Of a stretch of DNA of 64,000 bases, positions 46,601 through 54,721 are shown piece by piece. The position numbers and the translations under genes are program-made. The notes below the pieces were generated by a model. That model did not search any database. It worked only from the letters and a program-made list of their open reading frames with translations, and was not told the origin of the DNA. Each line of letters starts with the position of its first letter. Position 1 is the stretch's first letter. This stretch comes from Streptomyces rhizoryzae (GTDB lineage: Bacteria; Actinomycetota; Actinomycetes; Streptomycetales; Streptomycetaceae): assembly GCF_023155275.1 (NCBI RefSeq), contig NZ_JALMUV010000019.1, positions 56,669-120,668 on the forward strand. The letters are read 5' to 3'.

Positions 46601-48336
46601 AGCGCTCCGAGATCGCCGGCGTCCCGGACGACCTCGGCGAGGCCCCCGAGGAGCCCACCGCCTCGCTGCCCGCGCTCCGCGAGGCGTACCGCGCCGCCTC
46701 CCAGCTCTACGAGAAGGTCGGCGTCGGCGCCGACCTGCGCGCCGAGCAGGCCCGCGCCGAGGGCGACGAGTCCGCCGCGCTGGCCGAGCTCAACCGCCTC
46801 ACCAACAAGGTCCGCACCCGCGCCGAGCAGCTCCTACAGAGCCCGGACGCCGCCGACGGCCCGTCCCGCCAGGCCGCCGCGGCCCGCGCCGAGTCGCTGG
46901 TCCAGATGCTGGAGGGCCGCGCCTCGGCCGCCAGCGAGCAGCTGGGCCGGCTGCGCGGCGAGGCGGAGCGGCTGGCACCCACCGACGGCGAGGCGCACAC
47001 CGAGCTGCCCGAGGAACTGGTGCCCGCCGACGCCGAGGGGGCCAAGGAGCTGCTGCGCACCGCCAACGCCGAACTCGCCACCGCCACCGAGGCGCTGGAG
47101 GCCGCCCGCGCCGAGCACGAGGAGCTGCTCCGGGCCCACCGCGCCGCCGAGGACGCGGCCGGCGGCTTCGACGAGACCGCCGCGCTGCTGCGCGATCTGC
47201 TGCGCGACCACCAGGAGCCCGAGGAGGGCGCGGACCCGCCGGCCGAGCCGTACGCGGGCGGACTGGCCGAGGCCCGGCAGGCCGCCGCCGAGTCCCGCCG
47301 CTCGCTGCGCGGCTGCGCCGCGGACCTCTCCGCCGCCGAGGCCGCGGTCCGCGAGGCCGCCGACATCCTCGTCCGGCACGCCAACTCCACCCGCTACGAG
47401 CAGGTGCGCACCCCCGCCCGGCAGCAGATCCGGGAGCTGCCCGCGGCGGCCCTGCCGGACCACGCCGCCGCGTGGGCCGAGGCGTTCGCGCCCCGCCTGC
47501 GGGTGCTCACCGACGAACTGGCCCAGCTGGAGCGCAACCGCGACTCCATCGTGGACCGGCTCCGCGGCCTGGTGGAGTCCTCGCTGACGACGCTCCGTTC
47601 GGCCCAGCGGCTGTCCCGGCTCCCCGAGGGCCTGGGGGAGTGGTCCGGCCAGGAGTTCCTGCGGATCCGCTTCGAGGACCCCGACCAGGCCACGCTCACC
47701 GAGCGGCTGGGCGAGGTCATCGACGAGGCGACCCGCGCGGCGGTGCGGAAGAACAGCGATCTGCGCCGGGACGGCATGTCCCTGCTGCTGCGCGGGGTGC
47801 ACGCCGCGCTCCAGCCGCGCGGGGTGGCGGTGGAGATCCTCAAGCCGGACGCGGTACTGCGCGCCGAGCGGGTGCCGGTCGGGCAGATGGGCGACGTCTT
47901 CTCCGGCGGCCAGCTGCTGACCGCGGCCATCGCCCTGTACTGCACGATGGCCGCGCTGCGCAGCAACGACCGGGGCCGGGACAAGCAGCGGCACGCCGGC
48001 ACGCTGTTCCTGGACAACCCCATCGGCCGGGCCAACGCCACGTACCTGCTGGAGCTCCAGCGGGCCGTCGCCGACGCCCTCGGGGTCCAGCTGCTCTACA
48101 CCACGGGCCTGTTCGACACCACCGCGCTCGCGGAGTTCCCGCTGGTCATCCGGTTGCGCAACGACGCGGACCTGCGCGCGGGCCTGAAGTACATCAGCGT
48201 CGAGGAGCACCTGCGCCCCGGTCTGCCGCAGGCCGATCCGGCCGCGGAGACGGTGCACGGGCAGATCACCGCGACCCGGATGTACCGCCGCCCGGACCAG
48301 GCCGCCGAGGCGGGGGCGCCGGCGGGGGCGGAGTAG
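43660..48336 (+). CDS. Giant SMC/MukB-like coiled-coil ATPase
   Basis: A 1558-aa SMC-type protein. The N-terminal head carries a variant Walker A, LENGGGKS (63-70), lacking the usual leading Gly. Two very long Ala/Glu/Arg coiled-coil arms (about 300-660 and 800-1330) flank a globular hinge-like insert (about 687-800). The C-terminal head has the ABC signature FSGGQ (1414-1418) and Walker B TLFLDNP (1448-1454), where Asn1453 replaces the usual catalytic Glu. It would form the motor of a loop-extruding complex with the two preceding proteins. It is larger than typical JetC. It stops 3 nt before the convergent IclR gene, so no fourth subunit follows. Confidence 0.8.
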   Translation: MYELSRVRLYSIGPAGARYADTVLDLRGVGAPVPQPAPAQADFFEDEPVGPPRRPAPAGVLFLENGGGKSVLLKLIFSVMLPGHRNTLGGASSGVLRKFLLADDCGHVALEWQHVLTGETVVVGKVSEWRGRQVSNDPRKFAEAWYSFRPGPGMSLDSLPVAEATLVRPRTEQGEGSSGAHGRRRTMKGFRDALTEAGKSYPNLDVVWEEVHERWNEHLGDLGLDPELFRYQREMNADEGEAAGLFAVKNDSDFTDLLLRAVTDTRDTDGLADLVHGFAHKLGRRAELTAERDFTAGSLDLLSRIAEAAEARERARGVHAGAERRTRALAQRLSARGTEERGRAAELAEAVAGAAHRVTDAERTRERRALVSAELAYRHASLALAAAEKGAAAQRRELNDARTLHSAWQAAEIALRHRAAADRSARVAAAIREAERDAAPALAARATAAADLVRALHGAAEAGERLANEEEERSAALQEAGESAHRDATTAATRAQRARSEAEHLKQRLAEVAQETEEAVRAGWLDGAAQDADPARAALAASDAEKTAVAAWDSARETARQATEQAREAAARHAAAELAAARAEDAAQAAERAHDAERRAAESIGAEQRLTELLGLPEASAIPLPGPRTAEGGAATADPSRRAAGPLTAEELDRAADALRDLLEDGVAAAERQLFDLRTAAADDARILGALGDGGLLPPGPDVLAAVEYLGEHGVPALPGWRYLAQSVDPADHARVLSARPELVDGVIITDPDTHARAREVLSQAALLPRSTVAVGTAAALLAPTGPQDAEDTGVFLVPPNPAMHDESAADEERRALRARATARDEEIRTLAARLGQDRALAARLASWRAGCPAGRLAELAEAAAAARTAAEQAAAELAEARAARAETEETAAEATRVRDERQEAAQRARRAADLLAGLAHRLRERAGWQTRMRELADEAAEFEARAEECVDRARAADEDRRAAQRAADDARRTARALRAERSEIAGVPDDLGEAPEEPTASLPALREAYRAASQLYEKVGVGADLRAEQARAEGDESAALAELNRLTNKVRTRAEQLLQSPDAADGPSRQAAAARAESLVQMLEGRASAASEQLGRLRGEAERLAPTDGEAHTELPEELVPADAEGAKELLRTANAELATATEALEAARAEHEELLRAHRAAEDAAGGFDETAALLRDLLRDHQEPEEGADPPAEPYAGGLAEARQAAAESRRSLRGCAADLSAAEAAVREAADILVRHANSTRYEQVRTPARQQIRELPAAALPDHAAAWAEAFAPRLRVLTDELAQLERNRDSIVDRLRGLVESSLTTLRSAQRLSRLPEGLGEWSGQEFLRIRFEDPDQATLTERLGEVIDEATRAAVRKNSDLRRDGMSLLLRGVHAALQPRGVAVEILKPDAVLRAERVPVGQMGDVFSGGQLLTAAIALYCTMAALRSNDRGRDKQRHAGTLFLDNPIGRANATYLLELQRAVADALGVQLLYTTGLFDTTALAEFPLVIRLRNDADLRAGLKYISVEEHLRPGLPQADPAAETVHGQITATRMYRRPDQAAEAGAPAGAE

Positions 48337-48339
48337 CGC

Positions 48340-49143
48340 TCAGCCGCCGTACCCCATCCGGCGGGAGAGGTCCGCGGCGGCCCGCACCGACGCCTCCGCC
48401 AGCTCCGGCAGCCGCTCCCCGGCCATCCGGTACGCGGGGCCGGAGACCCCGATCGCCCCGACCACCGAGCCGTCGTAGGACCGCACCGGCGCCGCCACGG
48501 CGTTCAGCCCCGTCTCGAACTCCTCGGCGGTCCAGGCCGAACCGCTTGCCAGGACGGCCGCCAGCTCCGCCCGGACGGCGCCGGGGTCGGTCACGGTGTG
48601 CGCGGTGAACCGCGGCAGCGGGCGGCCCAGCAGCGCCTCCCGCCGGTCGTCGGGCAGGTGCGCCAGCAGCACCTTGCCGCTGGCGGTGGCGTGCAGCGGG
48701 GTGCGGCGGCCCAGCCAGTTGAAGGCGGTCACCGCGGCCGCACCCCGGGCCTGCATGATGTTGACCGCGGCATCGCCGTCCAGCACGGCGATGTTGGCGG
48801 TCTCCCCGGTGGCGTCGGCCAGCGCCCGGCACACCGGCTGGCCCTCCTGCGAGATGTCCAGCCGGATCGCCGCCGCCCCGGCCAGCCGCAGCACTCCGGT
48901 GCCCAGGAAGTACTTGCCGCGCTCCTTCTCCTGCTCGACCAGCCCGCGGTTCTCCAGGACGCCCAGGATGCGGAACGCGGTCGACTTGTGCACGCCCAGC
49001 TCGGCGGCGAGTTCGGTGACCCCGGCCTCGCCGAGCCGGGCCAGGCTCTCCAGCACGCTCACCGCGCGCTCCACGGACTGGACGGACCCCGCCCCGCGCC
49101 GCTCCCCGCCCCGCTCCGCCGCCGTACCGGTCGTGTTCGCCAT
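48340..49143 (-). CDS. IclR-family transcriptional regulator
   Basis: A 267-aa regulator with an N-terminal winged helix (about 20-80, SVERAVSVLESLARLGEAGVTELAAELGVHKSTAFRILGVLENRGLV) and a C-terminal effector domain with the family's LHATASGKVLLAHLPD and YDGSVVGAIGVSGPAYRM motifs. ATG 49143 follows GGGAG; the longer frame is an Arg/Pro-rich leader. No catabolic operon is adjacent, so its target is unknown; an inverted repeat upstream could be its own site. It abuts the SMC gene tail to tail with 3 nt between stops. Confidence 0.85.
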   Translation of the reverse strand: MANTTGTAAERGGERRGAGSVQSVERAVSVLESLARLGEAGVTELAAELGVHKSTAFRILGVLENRGLVEQEKERGKYFLGTGVLRLAGAAAIRLDISQEGQPVCRALADATGETANIAVLDGDAAVNIMQARGAAAVTAFNWLGRRTPLHATASGKVLLAHLPDDRREALLGRPLPRFTAHTVTDPGAVRAELAAVLASGSAWTAEEFETGLNAVAAPVRSYDGSVVGAIGVSGPAYRMAGERLPELAEASVRAAADLSRRMGYGG

Positions 49144-49237
49144 GGCTCCCGCCCTCACCCCGTCACCCCCGGCGGGCACCGTGGGGGCCGTTCCCCGGGC
49201 AGCCCGGCGGGGCCTGACCCGGTGTCGGATTCCGTTG

Positions 49238-49258
49238 CGCATCGTGCGCCGCGATGCG
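49238..49258. promoter_or_regulatory. Inverted repeat upstream of iclR-type gene
   Basis: CGCATCG-N7-CGATGCG, with perfect 7-bp arms about 95 nt upstream of the IclR start, is a plausible autoregulatory operator. Confidence 0.4.
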
Positions 49259-49336
49259 TGATCGACGGATCATAGCGAGCGGTCGGCCGCCGGACGGCCC
49301 CCGGACCGCTGTCGATGCCCGCGGCGCCCCGGCCGG

Positions 49337-49720
49337 TCAGGCCGCCGCGCGGTCCGTGCCCGCCGGCCCCCCGGCGCCGCGGCGGCGCTCCCGGCGGCGG
49401 GCCTGCCGCCGCTCCCGGCGCAGTTCCCGGGCGGTGCTGCTCGGCTCGGACCGGACCCCGTGGCGCTGGATCCAGACCTGGCGGGTCACCCAGACGTCGA
49501 GCACCGCCCAGGTCGCCACGATCGTGCTGGCGACCGTGGTGAGCACCGCGGGGAAGGCGTACCACGAGCCCGCGAGCGTGCACAGGAAGGCCACCATGGC
49601 CTCGATCAGGGTGACCGCCACGATGATCACCGCGCGGACCGCGGCCGTCCGCACCGGGTCGGCCATCCGGCGCCGGACCGCCACTTCCTCCTGCCACAAA
49701 GGACGCCTGCCGCCGTCCAC
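49337..49720 (-). CDS. Small two-helix membrane protein, unknown function
   Basis: A 127-aa protein with two hydrophobic helices (about 28-50 and 54-76, AVIIVAVTLIEAMVAFLCTLA and AFPAVLTTVASTIVATWAVLDVWV). Its strongly basic C-terminal tail is rich in Arg (ELRRERRQARRRERRR) and probably lies on the cytosolic side near lipid or nucleic acid. GTG 49720 has GGGGAG 9 nt ahead; GTG 49684 is another choice. It is not recognised as a named family. It stands alone between the IclR gene and the conservon. Confidence 0.6.
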   Translation of the reverse strand: MDGGRRPLWQEEVAVRRRMADPVRTAAVRAVIIVAVTLIEAMVAFLCTLAGSWYAFPAVLTTVASTIVATWAVLDVWVTRQVWIQRHGVRSEPSSTARELRRERRQARRRERRRGAGGPAGTDRAAA

Positions 49721-49848
49721 CGCGTCACACTCCCCGCACTCTCCCGCGCCCCGCCCCGGGCCGTCCGACTCTTCGGCGGCTGCCCGGATTCACCGGATAC
49801 ATGCCACACCCGCCGGGCTCCTGTCCAGCCCGCGGCCACCTCCCCGAT

Positions 49849-49889
49849 CACCCGCCGGGGGCCGCGGAAGCACCCGCCGGGGGCCGCGG
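49849..49889. repeat. Direct repeat of 19 bp in the conservon upstream region
   Basis: CACCCGCCGGGGGCCGCGG occurs twice with a 22-bp period. It lies within the 368-nt gene-free stretch 49721-50088, which otherwise holds only the divergent promoters, including TTCGGA-N18-TAGGCT at 50003-50032 for cvnA. Confidence 0.6.
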
Positions 49890-50088
49890 TCCGCTACGCG
49901 CCCGGGTGGCCATAGCCACACTCGGCGGCCCGGCACCCGGGCATCGCCGGACAAGTCATGACGATCCCGTCGTGCCCGCGCCCCGGGCCCGTTCGCCGGG
50001 CCTTCGGATCGGTCCCCCGACAGTAGTAGGCTCGCGCCGCTGTTGACGGAACACCATCCCCGGCCCCGGGGTTGAGGTAGGGGAGGCC

Positions 50089-52704
50089 ATGCGCTTTCGC
50101 GGGAAGTCGGTCCGCCGGAAGATCGTGGCGCTGCTGCTCGTGCCGCTGGTGTCCCTGACGCTCATGTGGAGCGTCAGCACGTACGTCACCGGACGCCAGG
50201 CCAACCAGCTCCTCGACGTCGGCAACGTCGTCCGCGGCCTCGGCTACCCCGTCGAGGACGTCATCCAGGCCCTCCAGCGCGAACGCCGCCAGAGCCTGCT
50301 CTACCTCGCCGACCGCCGCGGCGCCAACGCGCTGACCGAACTCCGCGGCCAGAGCCGGGCCACCGACGACGCGGTGGCCCGCCTGCACGACGACGTCGAC
50401 ACCCAGGACGCCCGCTCCGACCTCACCGGCGAGGCCGGCCGCCGGGTCGACGCCCTCGTCAAGGGCCTGGACGGCCTGGACGCGCTGCGCGCCCAGGTCG
50501 AGGACAACCGCGTCAGCCGCGACGAGGCCATGGAGTCCTACGACGCCCTCGTCGACCCCGGCTACAACCTGCTCGCCGCGCTCCACTCCCTGGAGAACGT
50601 CGAGATGGACAAGCAGGGCCGCGCGCTGGTCAACCTCACCCGCGCCCGCGAGGCGTTCGCCCGCGAGGACGCCCTGATGTCCGCGGTCCTCGCCTCCGGC
50701 AGCATCAGCAAGCACGACCAGCGCGAACTGTCCGACCGGGTCGCCGAGCGCCGCATCCTCTACAGCACCAACCTGCCGCTGCTGCCCGCCACCGACCGCG
50801 GCGCCTACGACGACTACTGGCACTCCGCCACCGGCCGTGAACTGGCCTCCTACGAGGACCGCGTGATCGCCGCCGACCCCGCGGGCGCCGCGCACGCGGT
50901 CAACGCCGACCGCTGGAACACCACCGCCGAGAAGGTCCTCGGCGACCTCGCCCAGATGGGCAAGGACGCCGGCGAGCGCTACCAGCAGCGGGTCGAGCCG
51001 ATCGCCACCAGGATCGTCCTCAAGGCCGTCGGCACCGGCGTACTGGGCTTCCTGGCGCTGCTGGTCTCGGTCGTCGTCTCACTGCGCATCGGCCGCCGGC
51101 ACGTCCGGGACCTGACCCGGCTCCGCAAGACCGCCCACGAGGTCGCCGGCGTCCGGCTGCCCAGCGTGATGCGCCGGCTGGCGGCCGGCGAACACGTCGA
51201 CGTGGAGGCCGAGGCGCCCCGGCTGGAGTTCGGCCCGGACGAGACCGGCCAGGTCGGCCAGGCCCTCAACACCCTCCAGCGGGCCGCCGTCGAAGCCGCC
51301 GTCAAACAGGCCGACATGCGGCGCGGCGTCTCCGAGGTGTTCGTCAACCTCGCCCGCCGCAGCCAGGTCCTGCTGCACCGCCAGCTGACCCTGCTGGACA
51401 TCATGGAGCGGCGCACCGAGGACACCGACGAACTCGCCGACCTCTTCCGCCTCGACCACATGACCACCCGCATGCGCCGGCACGCCGAGGGCCTGGTCAT
51501 CCTCTCCGGCGCCGCCCCCTCCCGGCAGTGGCGCAAACCGGTCCAGCTGATGGACGTGGTGCGCGCCGCGGTCGCCGAGGTGGAGGACTACGAGCGCATC
51601 GAGGTCCGCCGACTGCCCCGCCTCGCGGTGGACGGGCCCGCGGTCTCCGACCTGATCCACCTGATCGCCGAACTCGTGGAGAACGCCACCGTCTTCTCCC
51701 CGCCGCACACCGCCGTCCAGGTGCTCGGCGAGCGGGTCCCCAGCGGCTACGCCCTGGAGATCCACGACCGGGGCCTGGGCATGGCCCCCGACCAGCTGCT
51801 CGACGCCAACCTCCGGCTCGCCGAGACCCCGGAGTTCGAACTCTCCGACACCGACCGGCTCGGCCTGTTCGTGGTCAGCCGGCTCGCCCAGCGGCAGGGC
51901 GTCCGGGTCTCCCTCCAGCCCTCGCCGTACGGCGGCACCACCGCGGTGGTCCTCATCCCCCGCGCGCTGCTCACCGAGGCCGGCGAGGGCCCCCGGGACA
52001 CCGGCCGGGCCGCCGCCGGCACCGCGGACACCCCGCCGGACACCGCGGCCGACGACACCCCCGCCGCGGACCCGCTCGCCCAGGTGCCGGTGCCGCTGCC
52101 CCGCCGCACCCGCCGCGACGACCGGTCCGGCCCGGTGCCGGCGCAGCCGCCGGCCGGCCGCCCCCGGCCCACCGCCGTCCCGTCCGGCGAACAGCACCAG
52201 CAGGCCGGCGACCAGGCCCCGACCGGTGCGCCCGCCCCGCTGCCGCGCCGTGCGCCGGTGCTGGTCTCCGACCACGGCCGGACGGTGGACGGCGCCCGCA
52301 CCCCGAACGCCCCGCGCGACGGGGACCGCGCCCCGGACGCCGCCCCGGCCTCCGGGCCGCCGGACGCCCCGCGCACCGCACCGGCCGGCGGCGGCCCCGC
52401 CGCCCCGGCCACCACCCCCCAGGGCCTGCCCCGCCGGGTCCGCCAGGCCAGCCTCGCGCCGCAGCTCAAGGGCGGCCCGGCCGACGGCCCGGCGGCGGAC
52501 CGCCCGGCCGGCCCGGACGCCGGCGACCGGGACGCCGAGGCGGTCCGCGCCCGGATGTCCTCGCTCCAGCGCGGCTGGCAGCGCGCCCGCCGGGAGCACG
52601 ACGAGGCCCCGCACACCCCCACATCCCCGGAACCGGGCGACGGCGACGCCGCCCCCGGGGGCGCAACAGCACCACGAACCACATCGGGAGAGGACGGTCC
52701 ATGA
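50089..52704 (+). CDS. cvnA: Conservon sensor kinase-like protein CvnA
   Basis: An 871-aa membrane sensor: TM helix at about 13-31, a nitrate/nitrite-sensing-type extracellular domain (about 50-300), TM helix about 333-353, a HAMP-like linker, and a GHKL ATPase domain (about 480-640; N-box AELVENATVFSPPHTAV, G-box DRGLGMAPD, G2-like DRLGLFVVSRLA). The last about 200 residues are Pro/Ala-rich and disordered. Conservon proteins form a membrane complex in which CvnA controls the small GTPase CvnD through CvnB and CvnC. ATG 50089 is preceded by GGGGAGG. Confidence 0.88.
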   Translation: MRFRGKSVRRKIVALLLVPLVSLTLMWSVSTYVTGRQANQLLDVGNVVRGLGYPVEDVIQALQRERRQSLLYLADRRGANALTELRGQSRATDDAVARLHDDVDTQDARSDLTGEAGRRVDALVKGLDGLDALRAQVEDNRVSRDEAMESYDALVDPGYNLLAALHSLENVEMDKQGRALVNLTRAREAFAREDALMSAVLASGSISKHDQRELSDRVAERRILYSTNLPLLPATDRGAYDDYWHSATGRELASYEDRVIAADPAGAAHAVNADRWNTTAEKVLGDLAQMGKDAGERYQQRVEPIATRIVLKAVGTGVLGFLALLVSVVVSLRIGRRHVRDLTRLRKTAHEVAGVRLPSVMRRLAAGEHVDVEAEAPRLEFGPDETGQVGQALNTLQRAAVEAAVKQADMRRGVSEVFVNLARRSQVLLHRQLTLLDIMERRTEDTDELADLFRLDHMTTRMRRHAEGLVILSGAAPSRQWRKPVQLMDVVRAAVAEVEDYERIEVRRLPRLAVDGPAVSDLIHLIAELVENATVFSPPHTAVQVLGERVPSGYALEIHDRGLGMAPDQLLDANLRLAETPEFELSDTDRLGLFVVSRLAQRQGVRVSLQPSPYGGTTAVVLIPRALLTEAGEGPRDTGRAAAGTADTPPDTAADDTPAADPLAQVPVPLPRRTRRDDRSGPVPAQPPAGRPRPTAVPSGEQHQQAGDQAPTGAPAPLPRRAPVLVSDHGRTVDGARTPNAPRDGDRAPDAAPASGPPDAPRTAPAGGGPAAPATTPQGLPRRVRQASLAPQLKGGPADGPAADRPAGPDAGDRDAEAVRARMSSLQRGWQRARREHDEAPHTPTSPEPGDGDAAPGGATAPRTTSGEDGP

Positions 52705-53126
52705 CCGCACCGAAGGCATCAGCGTCCACCGCGGCCCCGTCGCACGGATCCGGCGAGCTGAACTGGCTGCTGGACGAGCTGGTCGAGCGGGTCGGCAGCA
52801 TCCGCAAAGCCCTGGTCCTCTCCAGCGACGGCCTGGCCACCGGCGGCTCCAAGGACCTCAGCCGCGAGGACAGCGAACACCTGGCCGCCGTCGCCTCCGG
52901 CTTCCACAGCCTGGCCAAGGGCGTCGGCCGGCACTTCGACGCCGGCCAGGTCCGCCAGACCATGGTCGAGCTGGACGACGCGTTCCTCTTCGTCAGCGCG
53001 GCCGGCGACGGCAGCTGCCTGGCGGTGCTCGCCGACGCCGATTCCGACGTCGGGCAGATCGCCTACGAGATGACGCTGCTCGTCAAGCGCGTGGGCACGC
53101 ACCTGGGCACCGCGCCCCGGTCCTGA
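52701..53126 (+). CDS. cvnB: Conservon roadblock/LC7 protein CvnB
   Basis: A 141-aa roadblock/LC7 domain protein (GELNWLLDELVERVGSIRKALVLSSDGLATGGSKDLSREDSEHLAAVASG). Such proteins dimerise and act as regulators, often GAP-like, of small GTPases. ATG 52701 overlaps the cvnA stop by ATGA. It is expected to link CvnA to CvnD. Confidence 0.9.
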   Translation: MTAPKASASTAAPSHGSGELNWLLDELVERVGSIRKALVLSSDGLATGGSKDLSREDSEHLAAVASGFHSLAKGVGRHFDAGQVRQTMVELDDAFLFVSAAGDGSCLAVLADADSDVGQIAYEMTLLVKRVGTHLGTAPRS

Positions 53127-53157
53127 CCCACCGCCCGAGTACGACTACGGTGGCGCC

Positions 53158-53571
53158 ATGACCGATCAGGACGGCCGGCCGGGACCGGAACGGGAGCAGG
53201 CCCGCTGGTTCGACGACGAGGCCGGCCCCGTCGTCCGCCCGTACGCCATGACGCGCGGGCGCACCCGCACGGCCGCCGAGGGACGGCTGGACCTGATCGC
53301 GCTGGTGATCGCGGAGAGCCGCGCCGGGGAGCCGATCGCCGACCAGACGCTCTCCCCGGAACACGTCGACATCGTCGAACTGTGCCGGGAGGCACCGCAG
53401 TCGGTCGCCGAGCTGGCGGCCGAGTTCGACCTGCCGGTGGGCGTGGTCCGGGTCCTGATCGGCGATCTGCTGGACGCCGGGCTGGTGCACGTCACCCGCC
53501 CGGTGCCGCCCGCCGAACTCCCCGACGCGCAGGTGCTGCGCGAGGTCATCGACGGCCTGCGCGCCCTGTGA
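53158..53571 (+). CDS. cvnC: Conservon DUF742 protein CvnC
   Basis: A 137-aa DUF742 winged-helix-like protein. ARWFDDEAGPVVRPYAMTRGRTR is the family start, then SPEHVDIVELCREAPQSVAELAAEFDLPVGVVRVLIGDLLDAGLVHV. Standard third member of conservons. It lies 31 nt after cvnB, with a possible TACGGT -10 element just before the ATG. Unusually, the next gene is not cvnD but a hydrolase. Confidence 0.88.
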   Translation: MTDQDGRPGPEREQARWFDDEAGPVVRPYAMTRGRTRTAAEGRLDLIALVIAESRAGEPIADQTLSPEHVDIVELCREAPQSVAELAAEFDLPVGVVRVLIGDLLDAGLVHVTRPVPPAELPDAQVLREVIDGLRAL

Positions 53572-53645
53572 CGGCCCCGCCGCCCGCCCGGTCCCGGGCG
53601 GGCGGCACCGTCCGCCCCCGGCCACCCCCCACCCGAGGAGCCGCC

Positions 53646-54515
53646 ATGCCCGCCGAACCCACCCCCTTCGAACGCCTCCGGATTCCCGTCGGCCCGCACA
53701 CCTTCGACGCCCTGGCCTGCGGACCGGCCGACGGCGAACCGGTCCTGCTGCTGCACGGCTGGCCCGAGTTCGCCGACTCCTGGCGCGCGGTGCTGCCCGC
53801 CCTGGGCGCCGCCGGCTACCGCGCGCTCGCCGTCGACCAGCGCGGCTACTCCCCGGACGCCCGCCCGCCCCGGATCGCCGACTACGCCGTCCCCGCCCTC
53901 GTCGCCGACGCCCTCGCCTTCGCCGGCAGCCAGGGCACCGGCCCCTTCCACCTCGTCGCACACGACTGGGGCGGCCTCGTCGCCTGGGCGCTGGCCGGCG
54001 CCCACCCCGAGCGGCTGGCCTCGCTCACTGTCCTCGCCACCCCGCACCCCGAGGCCCTCGACCGCGCCGCCGCCGACGACCCCGACCAGCACCGCCGGCT
54101 CGACTACGTCCGCTTCTTCCGCCGGCCGGACGGCGCCGCCGAGGGCGCGCTGCTCGCCGCCGGCGCGGCCCGGCTGCGCGCCCTCTACCGCGACCAGGTC
54201 CCCGCCGACCTGATCGAGGCCAACGTCCGCCGGCTCGCCGCACCGGGCGCGCTGACCGCCACCCTGAACTGGTACCGCGCCCCCGAGACCGTCCTGTCGG
54301 TCCCCGCCGGCCGGATCGCGGTGCCCACCCTCTTCCTGTGGGGCAGCGAGGACGTCGCACTGGGCCGCACCGCGGCCGAGGCGACGGGGGAGTGGGTGGA
54401 CGGCCCCTACCGCTTCGTGGAGCTGACCGGCGCCGGCCACTGGCTGCCCGAGGAGCAGCCGGCCCGGGTCGTCCCGGAGATCCTCGGCCACCTCGCCGCC
54501 CACCGGCGGCGCTGA
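53646..54515 (+). CDS. Alpha/beta hydrolase (epoxide-hydrolase-like) inside the conservon
   Basis: A 289-aa alpha/beta hydrolase: oxyanion segment LLLHGWPEFADSW near residue 37, the acid-nucleophile elbow HDWGGLVAWA (Asp as in epoxide hydrolases and haloalkane dehalogenases), a short cap with RFFRRPDG, and the late GAGHWLPEEQP histidine. The WGG elbow favours epoxide hydrolase over ester hydrolase. It has its own GAGGAG site. It separates cvnC from cvnD, which normally are contiguous. Its relation to conservon signalling is unknown. Confidence 0.82.
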   Translation: MPAEPTPFERLRIPVGPHTFDALACGPADGEPVLLLHGWPEFADSWRAVLPALGAAGYRALAVDQRGYSPDARPPRIADYAVPALVADALAFAGSQGTGPFHLVAHDWGGLVAWALAGAHPERLASLTVLATPHPEALDRAAADDPDQHRRLDYVRFFRRPDGAAEGALLAAGAARLRALYRDQVPADLIEANVRRLAAPGALTATLNWYRAPETVLSVPAGRIAVPTLFLWGSEDVALGRTAAEATGEWVDGPYRFVELTGAGHWLPEEQPARVVPEILGHLAAHRRR

Positions 54516-54721
54516 GCCGGCCCGCACGGTCCTTTTGGGACGGTTGGCGGGCCTCTGCCCGCCGGCCCCCGGCGGAACGGACCGGACCTCAAGTGGGCGC
54601 CGTCCGCAGCACGTTGTACGGTGCACTGGCGGTCGCCGCCGGCGACCGCCCCGCACCGCGGGACGGCTGCGCGCTGTCCCGGTGCGCCCCGCGTCCCCGG
54701 ACATTCAGGAGAAGGAATCGC

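Noticed and set aside
42615..48608. 1997-codon plus-strand open frame overlapping the SMC gene
   Set aside because: Arg/Pro/Gly-rich translation in another frame of the SMC gene, without any domain motif.
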